DNA of 64,000 nucleotides from JBBRVW01 sp038246545 (GCA_038246545.1 JBBRVW010000022.1:7042-71041); one strand, 5' to 3'. Shown: positions 1 to 9,928, numbered from the stretch's first letter. Notes: generated from the sequence alone by a model not told the origin. Translations and numbers: made by a program.

Positions 1-107
1 CTCTGCGACAACCGTCGTGGTTGAGTCTGCAGATTCGAACGCTCGCCCAGGGCCGCGCGGAAGTTCTAAGGACTGGAGGGCGTGAGATCCAACGTCCCGC
101 CCCGTCG

Positions 108-872
108 TCAGGGCAAGTCGCTGGTGTCTACCGCCGCCCATGCTTTGCGCACGACGTCGAGCGCCGCGGCCGCTCCAACGGCGATTCGGGTCTGTCCACC
201 GAGCTGGGTCGTCCAGTCTGCGGCGGCGGGCGGGTCGCGGAACATCCACGGACGTGGCGGGTGCCCGGTGGGGCCGAGCCGGGCGAACAGCTCCGCCGCG
301 TCGGCATCGAGCGCGCCCAGCGCGGACAGTCCCCACAAGTCGTACAGGTCGCGGGGGGCGTGCCGGTCGTGCCAGGCGGCGGTCTTCGACGCGGCGAACG
401 CTGGCCGGACTGGCACCGCGAGGTTCGCGGGTGGCGCGTCGCTGTAGCGCTGGTGAAGCGGGCGGCGCTCGGTCGGCCAGGACGGCTGGCCGGTGGGGCC
501 GAGCAGCTGGACCCGCACGGTCAGCCCGTCGTGGGTGCGTAGCACCGCCGGGACCGTGTCCTTCACCGCGGAGAGCGGAGGGTCCCAGGTCAGCCGGCCG
601 TACTCGCGGAGCATCCCGGTCGCGAGCGCCGCCTGCACGTCATCGACGATCTCTGCGCGTTGCGTCACTGCCAACAGGTCCAGATCCTCGCTGAGCCGCC
701 CGTCCGGCAGGTGGGTGCGTGCCAGCGCGGTCCCACCGAAGAACACAACTGTGTCCGACAGTCGCTGGGCGAGCACTGCGAGCAGTTGGGAAAGCAGGTG
801 GTCGCGGCGCACCTGCTCGTCGGTGACGCCAAACTGTTCCGCGACTGCCGCGGCCTCGGCCGGGTCGAGCAC
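108..872 (-). CDS. abiEii: AbiEii/AbiGii-family nucleotidyltransferase toxin
   Basis: This 254-residue protein has the NTase-fold core of AbiEii toxins: a FFGGTALAR segment near residue 45 followed by a SEDLDLLAV stretch near residue 60, which gives the GG...DxD pattern that binds nucleotide and metal. A later basic segment, AASKTAAWHDRHAPRDLYDLW, matches the family's conserved K...RDLYDL region. The gene follows the AbiEi gene by only 3 bases on the same strand, the usual AbiE order. In known AbiE systems the toxin modifies RNA (tRNA in studied members) and arrests growth, giving phage abortive infection. It begins with GTG. The family call is firm; the actual target is not visible in sequence. 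Confidence 0.88.
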   Translation of the reverse strand: MLDPAEAAAVAEQFGVTDEQVRRDHLLSQLLAVLAQRLSDTVVFFGGTALARTHLPDGRLSEDLDLLAVTQRAEIVDDVQAALATGMLREYGRLTWDPPLSAVKDTVPAVLRTHDGLTVRVQLLGPTGQPSWPTERRPLHQRYSDAPPANLAVPVRPAFAASKTAAWHDRHAPRDLYDLWGLSALGALDADAAELFARLGPTGHPPRPWMFRDPPAAADWTTQLGGQTRIAVGAAAALDVVRKAWAAVDTSDLP

Positions 873-875
873 CCG

Positions 876-1526
876 CTACTCGCCCACCCAGCTGCGTGCA
901 CGTCGCAGCGCGGTGCGCAGCCGCCGTTCGGCCGCGATGTGCTCGAGCTGGTGGGGGTCGGCGCGGGGCCACAGCGCGCGGACCGCGTCCTGCGCCTCGT
1001 TGGTCACGCCGCCGAGGTCGGGTCGGTGCGCGAGGTCGAGCAGCGTCTGCTCGACGGTCGTGGCGAGAGCCGCGCCCAGGTCGGTGCTGACCCGCTCGGC
1101 GTCGAGACGGCCGGTGTCCCGGCGGACGAACAGCACGGTGGCGTCCCGGTCGGCCAACTTCAGGTTCGGCCTGTTCCGGTCGATCGCGACGACAGCGACC
1201 CCGAGCGCGCGGGGGATGGCGCCGTGCAGCCGGGCAGCGCTGAGGCCCATCAGGATCGCTCCCTGCGCGCCGTAGTCCGCGGCGGCGATGCCGTAGGCGG
1301 CCGCCTCCAGGCTTGGCCGCCAGGTTCGGTCGTGCGAGTGCGCCGGGACCGTCGCGTAGTAGCCGGTCGAGAGCTTGTGGAGCACACCGCGCTCAGTGAG
1401 GCGCTGGAACTCCTGCCGGGGGCGGGCGTAGACGACCTGGGCGTCGGACGGGCGGAGAACCCCGAAAGGCGTGCGCGCCAGGAGCGCGGGCAGCCCGCTC
1501 GCCCGTTCGGTGCGTGTTGTCGCCAT
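876..1526 (-). CDS. abiEi: AbiEi-type antitoxin / transcriptional regulator
   Basis: The 216-residue product has an N-terminal winged-helix region (residues about 10-50, with RPSDAQVVYARPRQEFQRLT) and a C-terminal domain holding the GLSAARLHGAIPRALGVAVVA stretch typical of AbiEi. In this family the antitoxin neutralises AbiEii and represses the shared promoter. The ATG at 1526 was chosen because it opens the recognisable domain; the frame stays open to 1691, but the extra 55 residues are low-complexity and unlike the family. It is transcribed away from the Wadjet operon across a 233-base divergent gap. Confidence 0.85.
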   Translation of the reverse strand: MATTRTERASGLPALLARTPFGVLRPSDAQVVYARPRQEFQRLTERGVLHKLSTGYYATVPAHSHDRTWRPSLEAAAYGIAAADYGAQGAILMGLSAARLHGAIPRALGVAVVAIDRNRPNLKLADRDATVLFVRRDTGRLDAERVSTDLGAALATTVEQTLLDLAHRPDLGGVTNEAQDAVRALWPRADPHQLEHIAAERRLRTALRRARSWVGE

Positions 1527-1759
1527 CTGGCTCGCCTCCGGTTCATTACGACGAGAGTAGGTTACAAACAGACGTTCGTCATCCTTCTCATCGTCATCCC
1601 CTCTACCTGCTGCACGCGCCTCCGCCCGCCTGTCCAACTCCCTTCTCGCGACGACGTGGAGGGGGTGCCGTTCCACATGATGCTCAACCATGAGGCGAGC
1701 GAAGTTCAGGCGGGAGACTTCATGAGCGACTCGTCGATCTCCGGCGGCGACGCCCGGCT
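1527..1759. promoter_or_regulatory. divergent control region between abiE and Wadjet
   Basis: This 233-base gap must carry the promoters of both defence operons. It is more AT-rich than its flanks around 1545-1600. No clear -35/-10 pair, operator palindrome or Shine-Dalgarno sequence could be fixed with confidence. Confidence 0.4.
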
Positions 1760-3283
1760 GTGGTCGATATCCTCCGCCTGATGACCGGCGCCCCCTTCGA
1801 CAGGCTGAGGCTGTCCGCCCTGCGCTACGCCGTCAACGACGAGGCCGAACAGTACGTCGCCGTGATGCGCGTCTTCACCGACGGCACCGCAGGGCTGCTG
1901 TCCGACCTGTCCGCCCGGGAGGTCGTCGACCGTCTGAGCGCGCAGCACGGGATCGAGCTCGACGTCGACCTGGTGGACGCCCGCCTGTCCTACCTCGTCC
2001 AGTCGGGCAACCTGACCCGCAGCCCTCGCGAGACCGAGGCTCGAAGCATCCGCGAGTACCTCACGGCAAGAGCCCGCTACCAGCTGACCCAGCGGGGGGA
2101 GCTCGTCCATCGGCAGGTGGAGGAGCTGCTCAGCGCCACCGACGAGGTCCGGGAGGTCTCCACCGAGATGCTCGGTGGCATCCTGGCCGGCCTGCGCACC
2201 CTGGCCGCCTACGACGAGACCTCGGTGGCCGAGGCGGACCCCGATGTGGTGGCTGCTCAGGTCGCCACACTGTTCGCGCAGTTCGAGCGGCTCGTCACGA
2301 GCACCCGGGCGTTCTACGCCAGCCTCAGCCAGGTGCTTGCCCGATACGACCTGGGACGGGAGGACTTCCAGGCGTTCAAGGCCGCGCTGCTGGACTACCT
2401 GCAGCGCTTCGTCGACCAGATTGCGCGCACCATGCCGCAGATCGGTGAGCTCATCGAGTCGACCGACCCGGTCCCGCTTCTCGCGAGAGCCAATGCGGGG
2501 GCCCGGCTGGTCAACCTCGACGGGACGCGGGCCGTCCGGTCCAGCGGCCTGGCCGAGCAGGACTGGGCCGGCTTGCGCGCCTGGTTCCTCGGGGCGCCGG
2601 GCCGGCGCAGCGACGCGGAGGAGGTCAGGACCCTCGCCACCCGTGCCATGCGGGCCCTGCTGGTCAACCTCCGACGCCTGTCCAGCAGCACCGACCGGGA
2701 GGTCAGTCGCTACGCCGACCTGGTGCGGCTGGCGCAGTGGTTCGACGCCAGCGACACCGACCAGGCGGCTGCCCTGTGGGCGGCCGCGTTCGGCCTCTAC
2801 CCGGCGCGGCACCTCGGCTTCCCGGCTCAGACCGACGGCGACCCGCTGCCCGCGACGAGCAGCTGGTGGCGGGCTCCGGTGGCCGACGTGCCGGTGATGC
2901 TGCGGGCCAGCGGCGAGCGCAAGGCCAGCGGTGCGACCGCGCGGCGTGCGGATTTCGGCGCAGTCAAGGCGCAGCGGCTGCGCGAGCGGGCCACCTCGGA
3001 GGCCGAGCGGGCGGCAGCACTGTCGGAGCTGAAGACACATGCCGGAGCACCGCTGGTCGACGTCTGGCTCAGCGACGCCGCCCGGGTGCACCTGCTGGAG
3101 CTGCACGCCCGGGCGCTGGCCAACGCAGGCGGCCCGCTCACGTCGAGCGCGACGGCGACGGCCGCGCTGCCAAACGGCACCGTCCTGGAGCTACGAGTCC
3201 GGCCCGCGCCGGGCGACTGCGCACTCGTGTCCAGCCCTGCCGGCAGCCTGCGCCTGCACGACATGACCCTGGAACTCAGATGA
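1760..3283 (+). CDS. jetA: Wadjet JetA, DUF2397/TIGR02677 family
   Basis: This 507-residue protein matches the TIGR02677/DUF2397 family by its N-terminus (LRYAVNDEAEQYVAVMRVF), by the LTQRGELVHRQVEELL segment near residue 115 and by overall length. It opens a four-gene operon in the order known for TIGR02677-02678-02680-02679, the Wadjet variant built on these families (type II as I recall; the subtype number should be checked). JetA is the kleisin-like part of an SMC-type complex that recognises and cleaves small circular plasmids. Start: GTG 1760 is the most upstream start; ATG 1781 also fits, and neither has a good ribosome binding site. Confidence 0.88.
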   Translation: MVDILRLMTGAPFDRLRLSALRYAVNDEAEQYVAVMRVFTDGTAGLLSDLSAREVVDRLSAQHGIELDVDLVDARLSYLVQSGNLTRSPRETEARSIREYLTARARYQLTQRGELVHRQVEELLSATDEVREVSTEMLGGILAGLRTLAAYDETSVAEADPDVVAAQVATLFAQFERLVTSTRAFYASLSQVLARYDLGREDFQAFKAALLDYLQRFVDQIARTMPQIGELIESTDPVPLLARANAGARLVNLDGTRAVRSSGLAEQDWAGLRAWFLGAPGRRSDAEEVRTLATRAMRALLVNLRRLSSSTDREVSRYADLVRLAQWFDASDTDQAAALWAAAFGLYPARHLGFPAQTDGDPLPATSSWWRAPVADVPVMLRASGERKASGATARRADFGAVKAQRLRERATSEAERAAALSELKTHAGAPLVDVWLSDAARVHLLELHARALANAGGPLTSSATATAALPNGTVLELRVRPAPGDCALVSSPAGSLRLHDMTLELR

Positions 3284-3293
3284 CGGCGCCCAC

Positions 3294-4463
3294 GTGACCG
3301 CCGAGGACACGCATGCAGCGGCCGAGCGCCGTACCGCCTTGCGGGCGCTGTTGATGCAGCCGCTGCTGACCGACGAACGGTCCGCGGACGACCTGCTGCT
3401 CGTACGCCGGCACCGCGAGCACCTGGCGCGACTGTGCACGGAAGGACTGGGTTACCGGCTCGTCGTCGAGCCCCGGGCCGCCCGCCTCTACAAGGCCGGT
3501 CTCGGACGCGACGCGACCCGCCCATTGCGCAAGCCGGTCAGCCGCGGTCAGGGCCGGCGCTTCGAGCCACGGGCCTACGCCCTGCTGTGCCTGACGCTGG
3601 CGGCTCTCACCCGGTGTCCTGGACAGCTTCTGCTCGACGAGCTGGTCGCCCATGTGCGCAGCGCCGTGGCCGACGGGGGTCTCGACGTCGACCTCGACAA
3701 GGTGGCCGACCGACGCGCGATGGCTGCCGCCCTGGCCGTGCTGATCGAGCTCGGGGTGCTCGTCGAGCGCGACGGCGACCTGGCCCGCTGGGTCGAGGAC
3801 ACCGACGCGCAGAGCCTGCTCGACGTACGCCGCGACCGGCTCACCCTCCTTGCCGCAGCAGGGCTTTCCGGCGCGAGCGGCCCGGAGGACCTGCTCGACG
3901 CGGCGGCCCTGCCGAGCGCCGCCGGCGGCGCCCGGGTCGCCATCCGCCGCGCACTGCTCGAGTCGCCGCTGCTGTCCCTGACCGATCTCACCGCGGACCA
4001 GGCCGAGTGGTGGCGCCGCAACCGCAACCGGGAGACCGAGTGGTTCCGCGAGCACATCGGCCTCGAGCTGGAGCTGCGCGCCGAGGGCGCGCTGGCCATC
4101 GACCCCGACGAGTCGCTGACCGACCTGGTGTTCCCCGGCACCGGGTCCGCGCGGCACGCTGCGCTGCTGGTGCTGGAGCGGCTCGTCGACGGGGTGCGTG
4201 AGGACGCCCGGTCGGCCGAGCTCGGCGACCGCGTGTGGCGACCACTGCCCGACGGCGTCTTCGAGCGGGCCGTCCAGTCGGTCCGCGACGAGCACGGCCG
4301 CGGCCTGCGGAAGGCTTACAGCGACAGCGAGGTCCTCGGGGAGGACGTGCTCGAGGTGCTCACGGGCTCTGGGCTGGTCCGGCGTACCGCCCAAGGCCTG
4401 GTGGTGCACGCTGCGGCGGCGCGCTACGCACCGCAGACCTCCTACGCCGAGCGGCTCTTCTGA
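3294..4463 (+). CDS. jetB: Wadjet JetB, DUF2398/TIGR02678 family
   Basis: This 389-residue protein begins 10 bases after jetA with GTG. Its N-terminal ERRTALRALLMQPLLTDE stretch, the central RFEPRAYALLCLTLAAL region and the EWWRRNRNRETEWFREHIGL segment are the pattern of TIGR02678/DUF2398. In Wadjet complexes JetB is the small KITE-like winged-helix subunit bridging the SMC and kleisin parts. Its TGA overlaps the jetC ATG (ATGA at 4463), so translation is coupled. Confidence 0.88.
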   Translation: MTAEDTHAAAERRTALRALLMQPLLTDERSADDLLLVRRHREHLARLCTEGLGYRLVVEPRAARLYKAGLGRDATRPLRKPVSRGQGRRFEPRAYALLCLTLAALTRCPGQLLLDELVAHVRSAVADGGLDVDLDKVADRRAMAAALAVLIELGVLVERDGDLARWVEDTDAQSLLDVRRDRLTLLAAAGLSGASGPEDLLDAAALPSAAGGARVAIRRALLESPLLSLTDLTADQAEWWRRNRNRETEWFREHIGLELELRAEGALAIDPDESLTDLVFPGTGSARHAALLVLERLVDGVREDARSAELGDRVWRPLPDGVFERAVQSVRDEHGRGLRKAYSDSEVLGEDVLEVLTGSGLVRRTAQGLVVHAAAARYAPQTSYAERLF

Positions 4464-7400
4464 TGGCCCGCAACCCGCACCGGTTCCGGCTGTACCGGGC
4501 GGGCATCCTCAACGTCTGGCAGTACGACGAGCAGGTCTTCGAGTTCTGCGACGGGCGGCTGCTGCTGCGCGGCACCAACGGCGCCGGCAAGAGCAAGACG
4601 ATGGAGATGCTGCTGCCGTTCGTCCTCGACGGGGACAAGGCCCGGATGACCGCGACCGGGCGCCAGGGCAGCCAGCTGCTGTGGCTGATGAGCGAGGGCG
4701 CGTGGACCGGTGGGACGCGCACCGGGTACCTGTGGGTGGAGCTCGTCCGGGTCGACACCGACGGCCTGCAGCACGTGGTGACCTGCGGGGTCGGCATCCG
4801 GCACTCGACCAGCGCGCGGCAGGTGACGACCTGGCAGTTCACCGTGCCGACGGCCGTGCCCGCGTTGAGCGAGCCGGACGGGACGCCGTTGTCCGCGCCG
4901 CGCTGCCGCGAGCTGGTGGAGTCCCTGTCGGGGCGCAACTTCGAGTCGCCGCGCGACTACAAGCAGCACGTGGGGCAGCTGCTGTTCGGCCTGGAACCAC
5001 AGGCGTACGACGACCTTCTCCGGCTGCTCTACTGGCTGCGGCAGCCTCAGGTCGGCGAGGACATCGACCCCGCCCGCCTGGTGGCCATGCTGGACGAGTC
5101 GCTGCCCGCCCTGGACGAGGATGACGTGCGGCAGGTCGGCGAGGCTCTCGACGAGCTCGCCGAGCACGGGGAACGTCTCGACCGGCTGCGGGCCGCCGCG
5201 GTGGCCGTCGCCGGCTCGGCCGACGTCTACGCGCGGTACGCCGCGACCCTGCTGCGCGAACGCGCCGCCGATGCGTTGGGCGCGGATCGTGAGCGGGTGG
5301 GTCGGACCCGGGCTGTCGCCCAGCAGGAGGCAGCCGTCGCCCGCGTGGGCGAGGAGCTCGCGGCAGCCGAGTCCGCCGAGAACGAGTCCCGCGAAGCGGT
5401 CGCCCGGGCCGCGAGCAAGGTGCAGGCACTGGAAGCCGGCCCCCTGGCCCGCAATCAGCAGGTCCTGCAAGAGAAGCAGCGCCGGGCCGAGGAGCTCGCC
5501 GATGCGGCTCGAGTGGGGGCAGCGGCCGCGGAGCGCGCCAGAGAGCGGGTCGCCGACTCGTCCGCGCGGGTCGCCCGCGGCACTGATGAGCTGACCGACC
5601 TCAGCGCACACCTGGCGGCCGGTACGTCGGAGACGGCGGGCCTGCTCCGAGTCTGCACGCTGGACAGCCCCCTCCCGACCGCGATCAAGGGTCTGCTGCA
5701 AGCGGTCGCCCTGGCCGTGGGGCTGCCCGCCGCTCGACAGGCGGTCAGCACCGCCCGCGCCGCCGTGACCGTGGTCCGCGAGGCAACCCACCTGGTCGAG
5801 CAGGTCACCGCCCGCCGCGACGCCGCCGCACAGCGCGCAGCCGAGGCGGAGAGCCGCGAGGAGCAGGCGGCCGGCCGCCTCGCCGACACCGAGCGTGAGG
5901 TCGACGGCCTGGCCGGCGCGTGGACCGACTCGGCTCGCGAGTGGGTGGCCGAGCGGCCGGACCTACCCGTCGCCGTCCCGGTGCCGGACCCGACGGCGTT
6001 GGAGGACCTGCGGCAAGCGGTCCGCGCGGCGGCGGCACCGGTGCTCACCCAGCTGGAGGATGAGCGCTCCGCGGCGGCCGCGCGACGCTCCGCGGCGACC
6101 GTGCAGACCCAGACCCTGCAGGACCACCGCACCCAGGTGCTTGCCGAGCGCGACCCGGCCCCGCCGCCGCCACCACTGCCCCGGCCGGGACGAGACGCCG
6201 CGCACGGTCTGCCGCTGTGGCGGCTCATCGACGTGGCTCCAGGAGTCGAGGCGGCCCCGCTCGAGGCGGCCCTGCAGGCGGCCGGGTTGCTGGACGCTCA
6301 GGTGCTCGCGGACGGGTCGCTGCTGGGTCCTTCCGCCTTGGACACCGTGCTGGTGGCGCTGCCGCCGGCATCGGGTGCGACGTTGCGGGCTGCGCTGGTC
6401 GTCGACGTGCCGACGGGCAGTCCCGTCGACGCGGAGACCGTTGCGCGGCTGCTCGACTCGGTGCTGCTCCTGCCGAGCGTGCTGGAGATCGACGGGCCGC
6501 CCGCCATCGGCCGCGACGGCTCCTGGCGGCTCGGTCCGGCACACGGCCGCGCGGCCAAGCCCGCCGCGCAGTACATCGGTGCCGCGGCCCGGGAGGCGGA
6601 ACGGGCCCGGCGGCTGGCCGACATCGACGCCCAGCTGCAGGCAGCGCGCCTGGAGGTGCAGGCGGCGTCCACCGCCGAGCAGGCCGCAGCCAAGAAGATC
6701 CGCGGCACCCAGGACTGGGTCGACCGGCTCCCCTCGTGGGACCAGCTGCACCGGGCCTGGATCCGCATCGACGAGCGGACGGCGGAACGCGACCGCGCAC
6801 AGGCCGAGGCCGGGCGTCAGGTGCGGTCCCTCGGCATCGTGACCGAGGAGCTGGCCCGGCGCGTCGAGGCCCAGCGGCGACTCTGCGCCCAGCACGACCT
6901 TCCCGCCGACCGGCAGGCGCTGGACGCGCGGGACGCCGAGCTCGGCCGCCTGGACCAGCGGCTGCAGTCCCTCGGCGAGCAAGGCGAACGACTGGTCGTC
7001 GCGGCCCGCCGGCTGGAGGAGGACGCCGAAGGCCTCGAACGGGACCAGGCCGAGGCGACGCTCGCAGCCCACGAGGCCTCGGCCGCGCTGCACACGAGCG
7101 AGGCGGCGGCCGAGGAGTCGAAGGCGCTGCTGGACACCCTCGGCATCGAGGTGCAGCGGATGCAGGCGGAGCTCGACGACGCCCGACGTACCACCCGAGT
7201 GGCGCGCGAGTCCCGGGACCGCGCCGGTCGACGGGTGCGAGAGCTGACCGGGCTGGCGGGCGAGCACCACGCGCGCCTCGACGCTGCCCGCCTGCGGCTG
7301 GCGGACTGCCTGCCGGACGTCGCCGCGCAGTTCTCGGCGGCGGCCCGGTTGCGCGACGTGCCGGGGCTCGTCGAGGCGGGGTTGGGCCGGCCGCTGCAGG

Positions 7401-8452
7401 AAGCCGAGGCGTTGGGCCTGGACGGTCTCGACGTGGTGCCCGCGCCTCGGGCCGCCGTCGAGGTGCTGCGCCTCTGGGCCGACCGGCCGGTCGAGCGACC
7501 TGTCGACGCCAACGCGGTGCACGCCGAGATGCGGTCGCTGGCGGTCGGACCGGCAGCAGACGCGGAACCCCGGGTCGTTCCTGTCGGCGAGGCACTGTCC
7601 GTGCTGGGACGCGACAGCAGCGGGGTCGAGCGGCCGCTCGCCGACCTCGCCGTGCGGATGGCCGGGGAGGTGAGCCGCGAGCAGGAGCTGCTCACCGAAC
7701 GAGAGCGCACCCTGTTCGAGGAGCACCTGCTGGGAGAGCTCGGCGACGCACTGCGCTCCCGCCGGCACGAGGCGGCCGACCTGGTGAAGGGCATGAACCA
7801 GCTCCTCGAGGACGTTCGCACCTCGCAAGGCATCCGGGTCCGCCTCGACTGGGCGCTGCGCGACGACGTGGGGCCCGATGTGCGCGACGCGGTGGCGCTG
7901 CTCGGCCGGGCACGGGGCTCGCTCACCCCAGACGAGTCCGACCGCCTCCGGGACGCTCTGGGAGCGCTGATCGAGGTGCAGCGCGCCGCCGAGCCCGAAC
8001 GCGGCTACGCCGAGCACCTCGCCCGGGCCCTGGACTACCGGCGCTGGTCCGCGTTCGCGGTCCGGCTGCACCGGCCCGGCACCGAGTCCTGGAGCACCCT
8101 GACCCGGCGTACGCCGCTGTCCCAGGGGGAGCAGAAGGTGGTGTGCTACCTGCCGCTCTTCGCCGCGGCTGCGGCACACTTCACCTCCGTCGCCGGGGCC
8201 GCGCCGGATGCGCCGCGGCTCATCCTGCTCGACGACGCGTTCCCGAAGATCGACGTGCGGACCCACCCGCTGCTGTTCGGGCTGCTCGTCGACCTGGACC
8301 TGGACTTCGTGCTGACCAGCGAGCGGCTGTGGGGCGACCACCCGACGGTCCCGTCGCTGGCCATCTACGAGGCGTTGCGCGCGCCGGGGGAACCGGGCAT
8401 CGCGCAGTACCGCTACACCTGGGACGGGCACGTGCTGGTCGGCGAAGGATGA
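4463..8452 (+). CDS. jetC: Wadjet JetC, SMC/MukB-like ATPase, TIGR02680 family
   Basis: The 1,329-residue protein is an SMC-type ATPase. It has a Walker A (GTNGAGKSK, residues 37-45), long Ala/Glu/Arg-rich heptad regions that form coiled coils (about 290-440 and 720-1,000), an ABC-type signature (LSQGEQKVV, near 1,220) and a Walker B (LILLDDAFP, near 1,255). The first 30 residues (NPHRFRLYRAGILNVWQYDE) are typical of TIGR02680. JetC is the motor that extrudes plasmid DNA so that JetD can cut it. The ATG at 4463 overlaps the jetB stop and opens the conserved N-terminus; the frame stays open upstream to 4235, but that stretch lies inside jetB. Confidence 0.93.
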   Translation: MARNPHRFRLYRAGILNVWQYDEQVFEFCDGRLLLRGTNGAGKSKTMEMLLPFVLDGDKARMTATGRQGSQLLWLMSEGAWTGGTRTGYLWVELVRVDTDGLQHVVTCGVGIRHSTSARQVTTWQFTVPTAVPALSEPDGTPLSAPRCRELVESLSGRNFESPRDYKQHVGQLLFGLEPQAYDDLLRLLYWLRQPQVGEDIDPARLVAMLDESLPALDEDDVRQVGEALDELAEHGERLDRLRAAAVAVAGSADVYARYAATLLRERAADALGADRERVGRTRAVAQQEAAVARVGEELAAAESAENESREAVARAASKVQALEAGPLARNQQVLQEKQRRAEELADAARVGAAAAERARERVADSSARVARGTDELTDLSAHLAAGTSETAGLLRVCTLDSPLPTAIKGLLQAVALAVGLPAARQAVSTARAAVTVVREATHLVEQVTARRDAAAQRAAEAESREEQAAGRLADTEREVDGLAGAWTDSAREWVAERPDLPVAVPVPDPTALEDLRQAVRAAAAPVLTQLEDERSAAAARRSAATVQTQTLQDHRTQVLAERDPAPPPPPLPRPGRDAAHGLPLWRLIDVAPGVEAAPLEAALQAAGLLDAQVLADGSLLGPSALDTVLVALPPASGATLRAALVVDVPTGSPVDAETVARLLDSVLLLPSVLEIDGPPAIGRDGSWRLGPAHGRAAKPAAQYIGAAAREAERARRLADIDAQLQAARLEVQAASTAEQAAAKKIRGTQDWVDRLPSWDQLHRAWIRIDERTAERDRAQAEAGRQVRSLGIVTEELARRVEAQRRLCAQHDLPADRQALDARDAELGRLDQRLQSLGEQGERLVVAARRLEEDAEGLERDQAEATLAAHEASAALHTSEAAAEESKALLDTLGIEVQRMQAELDDARRTTRVARESRDRAGRRVRELTGLAGEHHARLDAARLRLADCLPDVAAQFSAAARLRDVPGLVEAGLGRPLQEAEALGLDGLDVVPAPRAAVEVLRLWADRPVERPVDANAVHAEMRSLAVGPAADAEPRVVPVGEALSVLGRDSSGVERPLADLAVRMAGEVSREQELLTERERTLFEEHLLGELGDALRSRRHEAADLVKGMNQLLEDVRTSQGIRVRLDWALRDDVGPDVRDAVALLGRARGSLTPDESDRLRDALGALIEVQRAAEPERGYAEHLARALDYRRWSAFAVRLHRPGTESWSTLTRRTPLSQGEQKVVCYLPLFAAAAAHFTSVAGAAPDAPRLILLDDAFPKIDVRTHPLLFGLLVDLDLDFVLTSERLWGDHPTVPSLAIYEALRAPGEPGIAQYRYTWDGHVLVGEG

Positions 8453-9573
8453 CCCTGCCGGCGTGGCTCGCGGACTCGTCGTTGGAGTCGGTGTGGCAGC
8501 GGCTGCGAGCGCCGCTGGAGCGCGGCGCCCGGACAACGCGGCTCGGGGGCCTGGACCGGCCCACCCGCCACGCGTTGTCCGGCGTGCTGGGCCGGCCTGT
8601 GACCGGCGACGTGACCCTCGTGCTGGCCGATGTCGACGCGCTCCTGCACCAACGCGCGGGCATCGCTCTCGTCGAGGTGGTCGAAGCCGCGACCGGGCCG
8701 CTGCGGAACCGGACAGCCGAGCGGGAAGCGCGCCTCGCCCCGATCGAGCTGCTTGCCGCGGTCGACGCCGCGTGGGCGGAGCGGGTGCGCGTCAGCGGCA
8801 TCCTGACCCGCGTCGCTGACCCGGTCGGTCTGGTGAAGCGGGCCATCGCGGTCCGCGCGGAGCTGCCGGGTGCGACCCGGCTGCGCACCGAGCTCGCCGC
8901 CTCGGTCGTCGGCGACGCGCACGCACTCGACGACGGCCGACCCTTGGCGGCCGTGGTGCTCCGTAGTTTGGTCGACGCCGTGCCGTTGGCGGCGGCGGGC
9001 CGCCGCGATCTGTGGCAGGGCGTGGGCGTGCTCGCCGACACGGTGTCCACGTCGGTGCTCACCCTGGGGCTGAGACCGACGTACGGCGGTGCGCGGGAGG
9101 GCTTGTTGCGCCTGGCTGCCGACGTGGGCGACCCGGTGCACATCACCCCGTGGTCGCTGCGAAGGTGTGAGCCCGCGCTTGGTCCTGGGCAGGTGCTCGT
9201 CGTGGAGAACCCTTCGGTTCTCGAGGCCTTCGCCGTGCGGCACGGTGGTCGGTTCCCGGTCGTGTGCACCTCCGGGTGGCCCTCACATGTCGCGGTGGAC
9301 CTGCTGCAACGGCTCGGCGCGCCGCTCCGCTACCACGGCGACTTCGACTGGCGGGGTGTGGAGATCTGCAGCTGGCTGCGGGAGCAGACCGGCGTCGTGC
9401 CCTGGCGGATGACCGAGCAGGACTACCGGGCCGCGCCGGGCGGTGGGCCGTTGGAGGGACGACCCGCACCGACGCCGTGGGAACCCTCGTTGGCGAATGC
9501 GATGGCCGAACGTGGCGAGGCGGTGCACGAGGAGCAGGTGGTCGAGACACTGCTCGACGGCTGGGGGAGCTGA
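8449..9573 (+). CDS. jetD: Wadjet JetD, TOPRIM nuclease, DUF2399/TIGR02679 family
   Basis: The 374-residue product overlaps jetC by 4 bases (ATGA). Its C-terminal half holds a DUF2399 TOPRIM-like fold: VENPS at 252-256 supplies the catalytic Glu, CTSGWPS at 273-279 follows, and HGDFDWRG at 296-303 gives the acidic metal-binding pair. PWRMTEQDY near 318 is also family-typical. In Wadjet systems JetD is the nuclease that cleaves the circular DNA trapped by the SMC complex. All four genes are intact, so the system is probably functional. No mobile gene lies inside the operon. Confidence 0.9.
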   Translation: MTLPAWLADSSLESVWQRLRAPLERGARTTRLGGLDRPTRHALSGVLGRPVTGDVTLVLADVDALLHQRAGIALVEVVEAATGPLRNRTAEREARLAPIELLAAVDAAWAERVRVSGILTRVADPVGLVKRAIAVRAELPGATRLRTELAASVVGDAHALDDGRPLAAVVLRSLVDAVPLAAAGRRDLWQGVGVLADTVSTSVLTLGLRPTYGGAREGLLRLAADVGDPVHITPWSLRRCEPALGPGQVLVVENPSVLEAFAVRHGGRFPVVCTSGWPSHVAVDLLQRLGAPLRYHGDFDWRGVEICSWLREQTGVVPWRMTEQDYRAAPGGGPLEGRPAPTPWEPSLANAMAERGEAVHEEQVVETLLDGWGS

Positions 9574-9579
9574 GCTCGG

Positions 9580-9816
9580 TCAGGATCGGTAGGCGTCGCG
9601 GCCGTGGTCGATGTCGAGGACGTCGACCCGGCGCGCCTCCTCGTCGATGCGGTAACGGACGCGGTAGTCCCCGCGACGGGCCCGCCAGAGACCTTCGAAC
9701 GGTGCACGAAGTGGCGCTCCTACCCGGCGCCGTGTTCGCGCGAGCGGGCCGATGATGAACTCCCACGCCGCGAACGCTGCCGCCTCCGGGAGCACCTCCG
9801 TCAGCGCGCGTCGCGC
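9580..9816 (-). pseudogene. RelE/ParE-family toxin remnant, family 1 copy 1 (5'-truncated)
   Basis: The reading frame matches the intact toxin at 18078-18362 from the ARRALTE motif to the end (WRARRGDYRVRYRIDEE near the C-terminus), but about 15 N-terminal residues are replaced by unrelated sequence with an upstream TGA. No antitoxin gene adjoins it. A start at GTG 9795 would give a 71-residue fragment that lacks the first strand and helix. It is best read as a broken module lying just 3' of the Wadjet operon. Confidence 0.75.
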
Positions 9817-9928
9817 ACCCCGTCCCGATGGTCAGTGCCCGGCGGCGTGAGTCCATCGTGTTCGATGGGTCGCGCGACCGTCCGGCGTGCGGCCGAGCGG
9901 ACCCAGCGAGACGGCGAAAGGTTCGACC

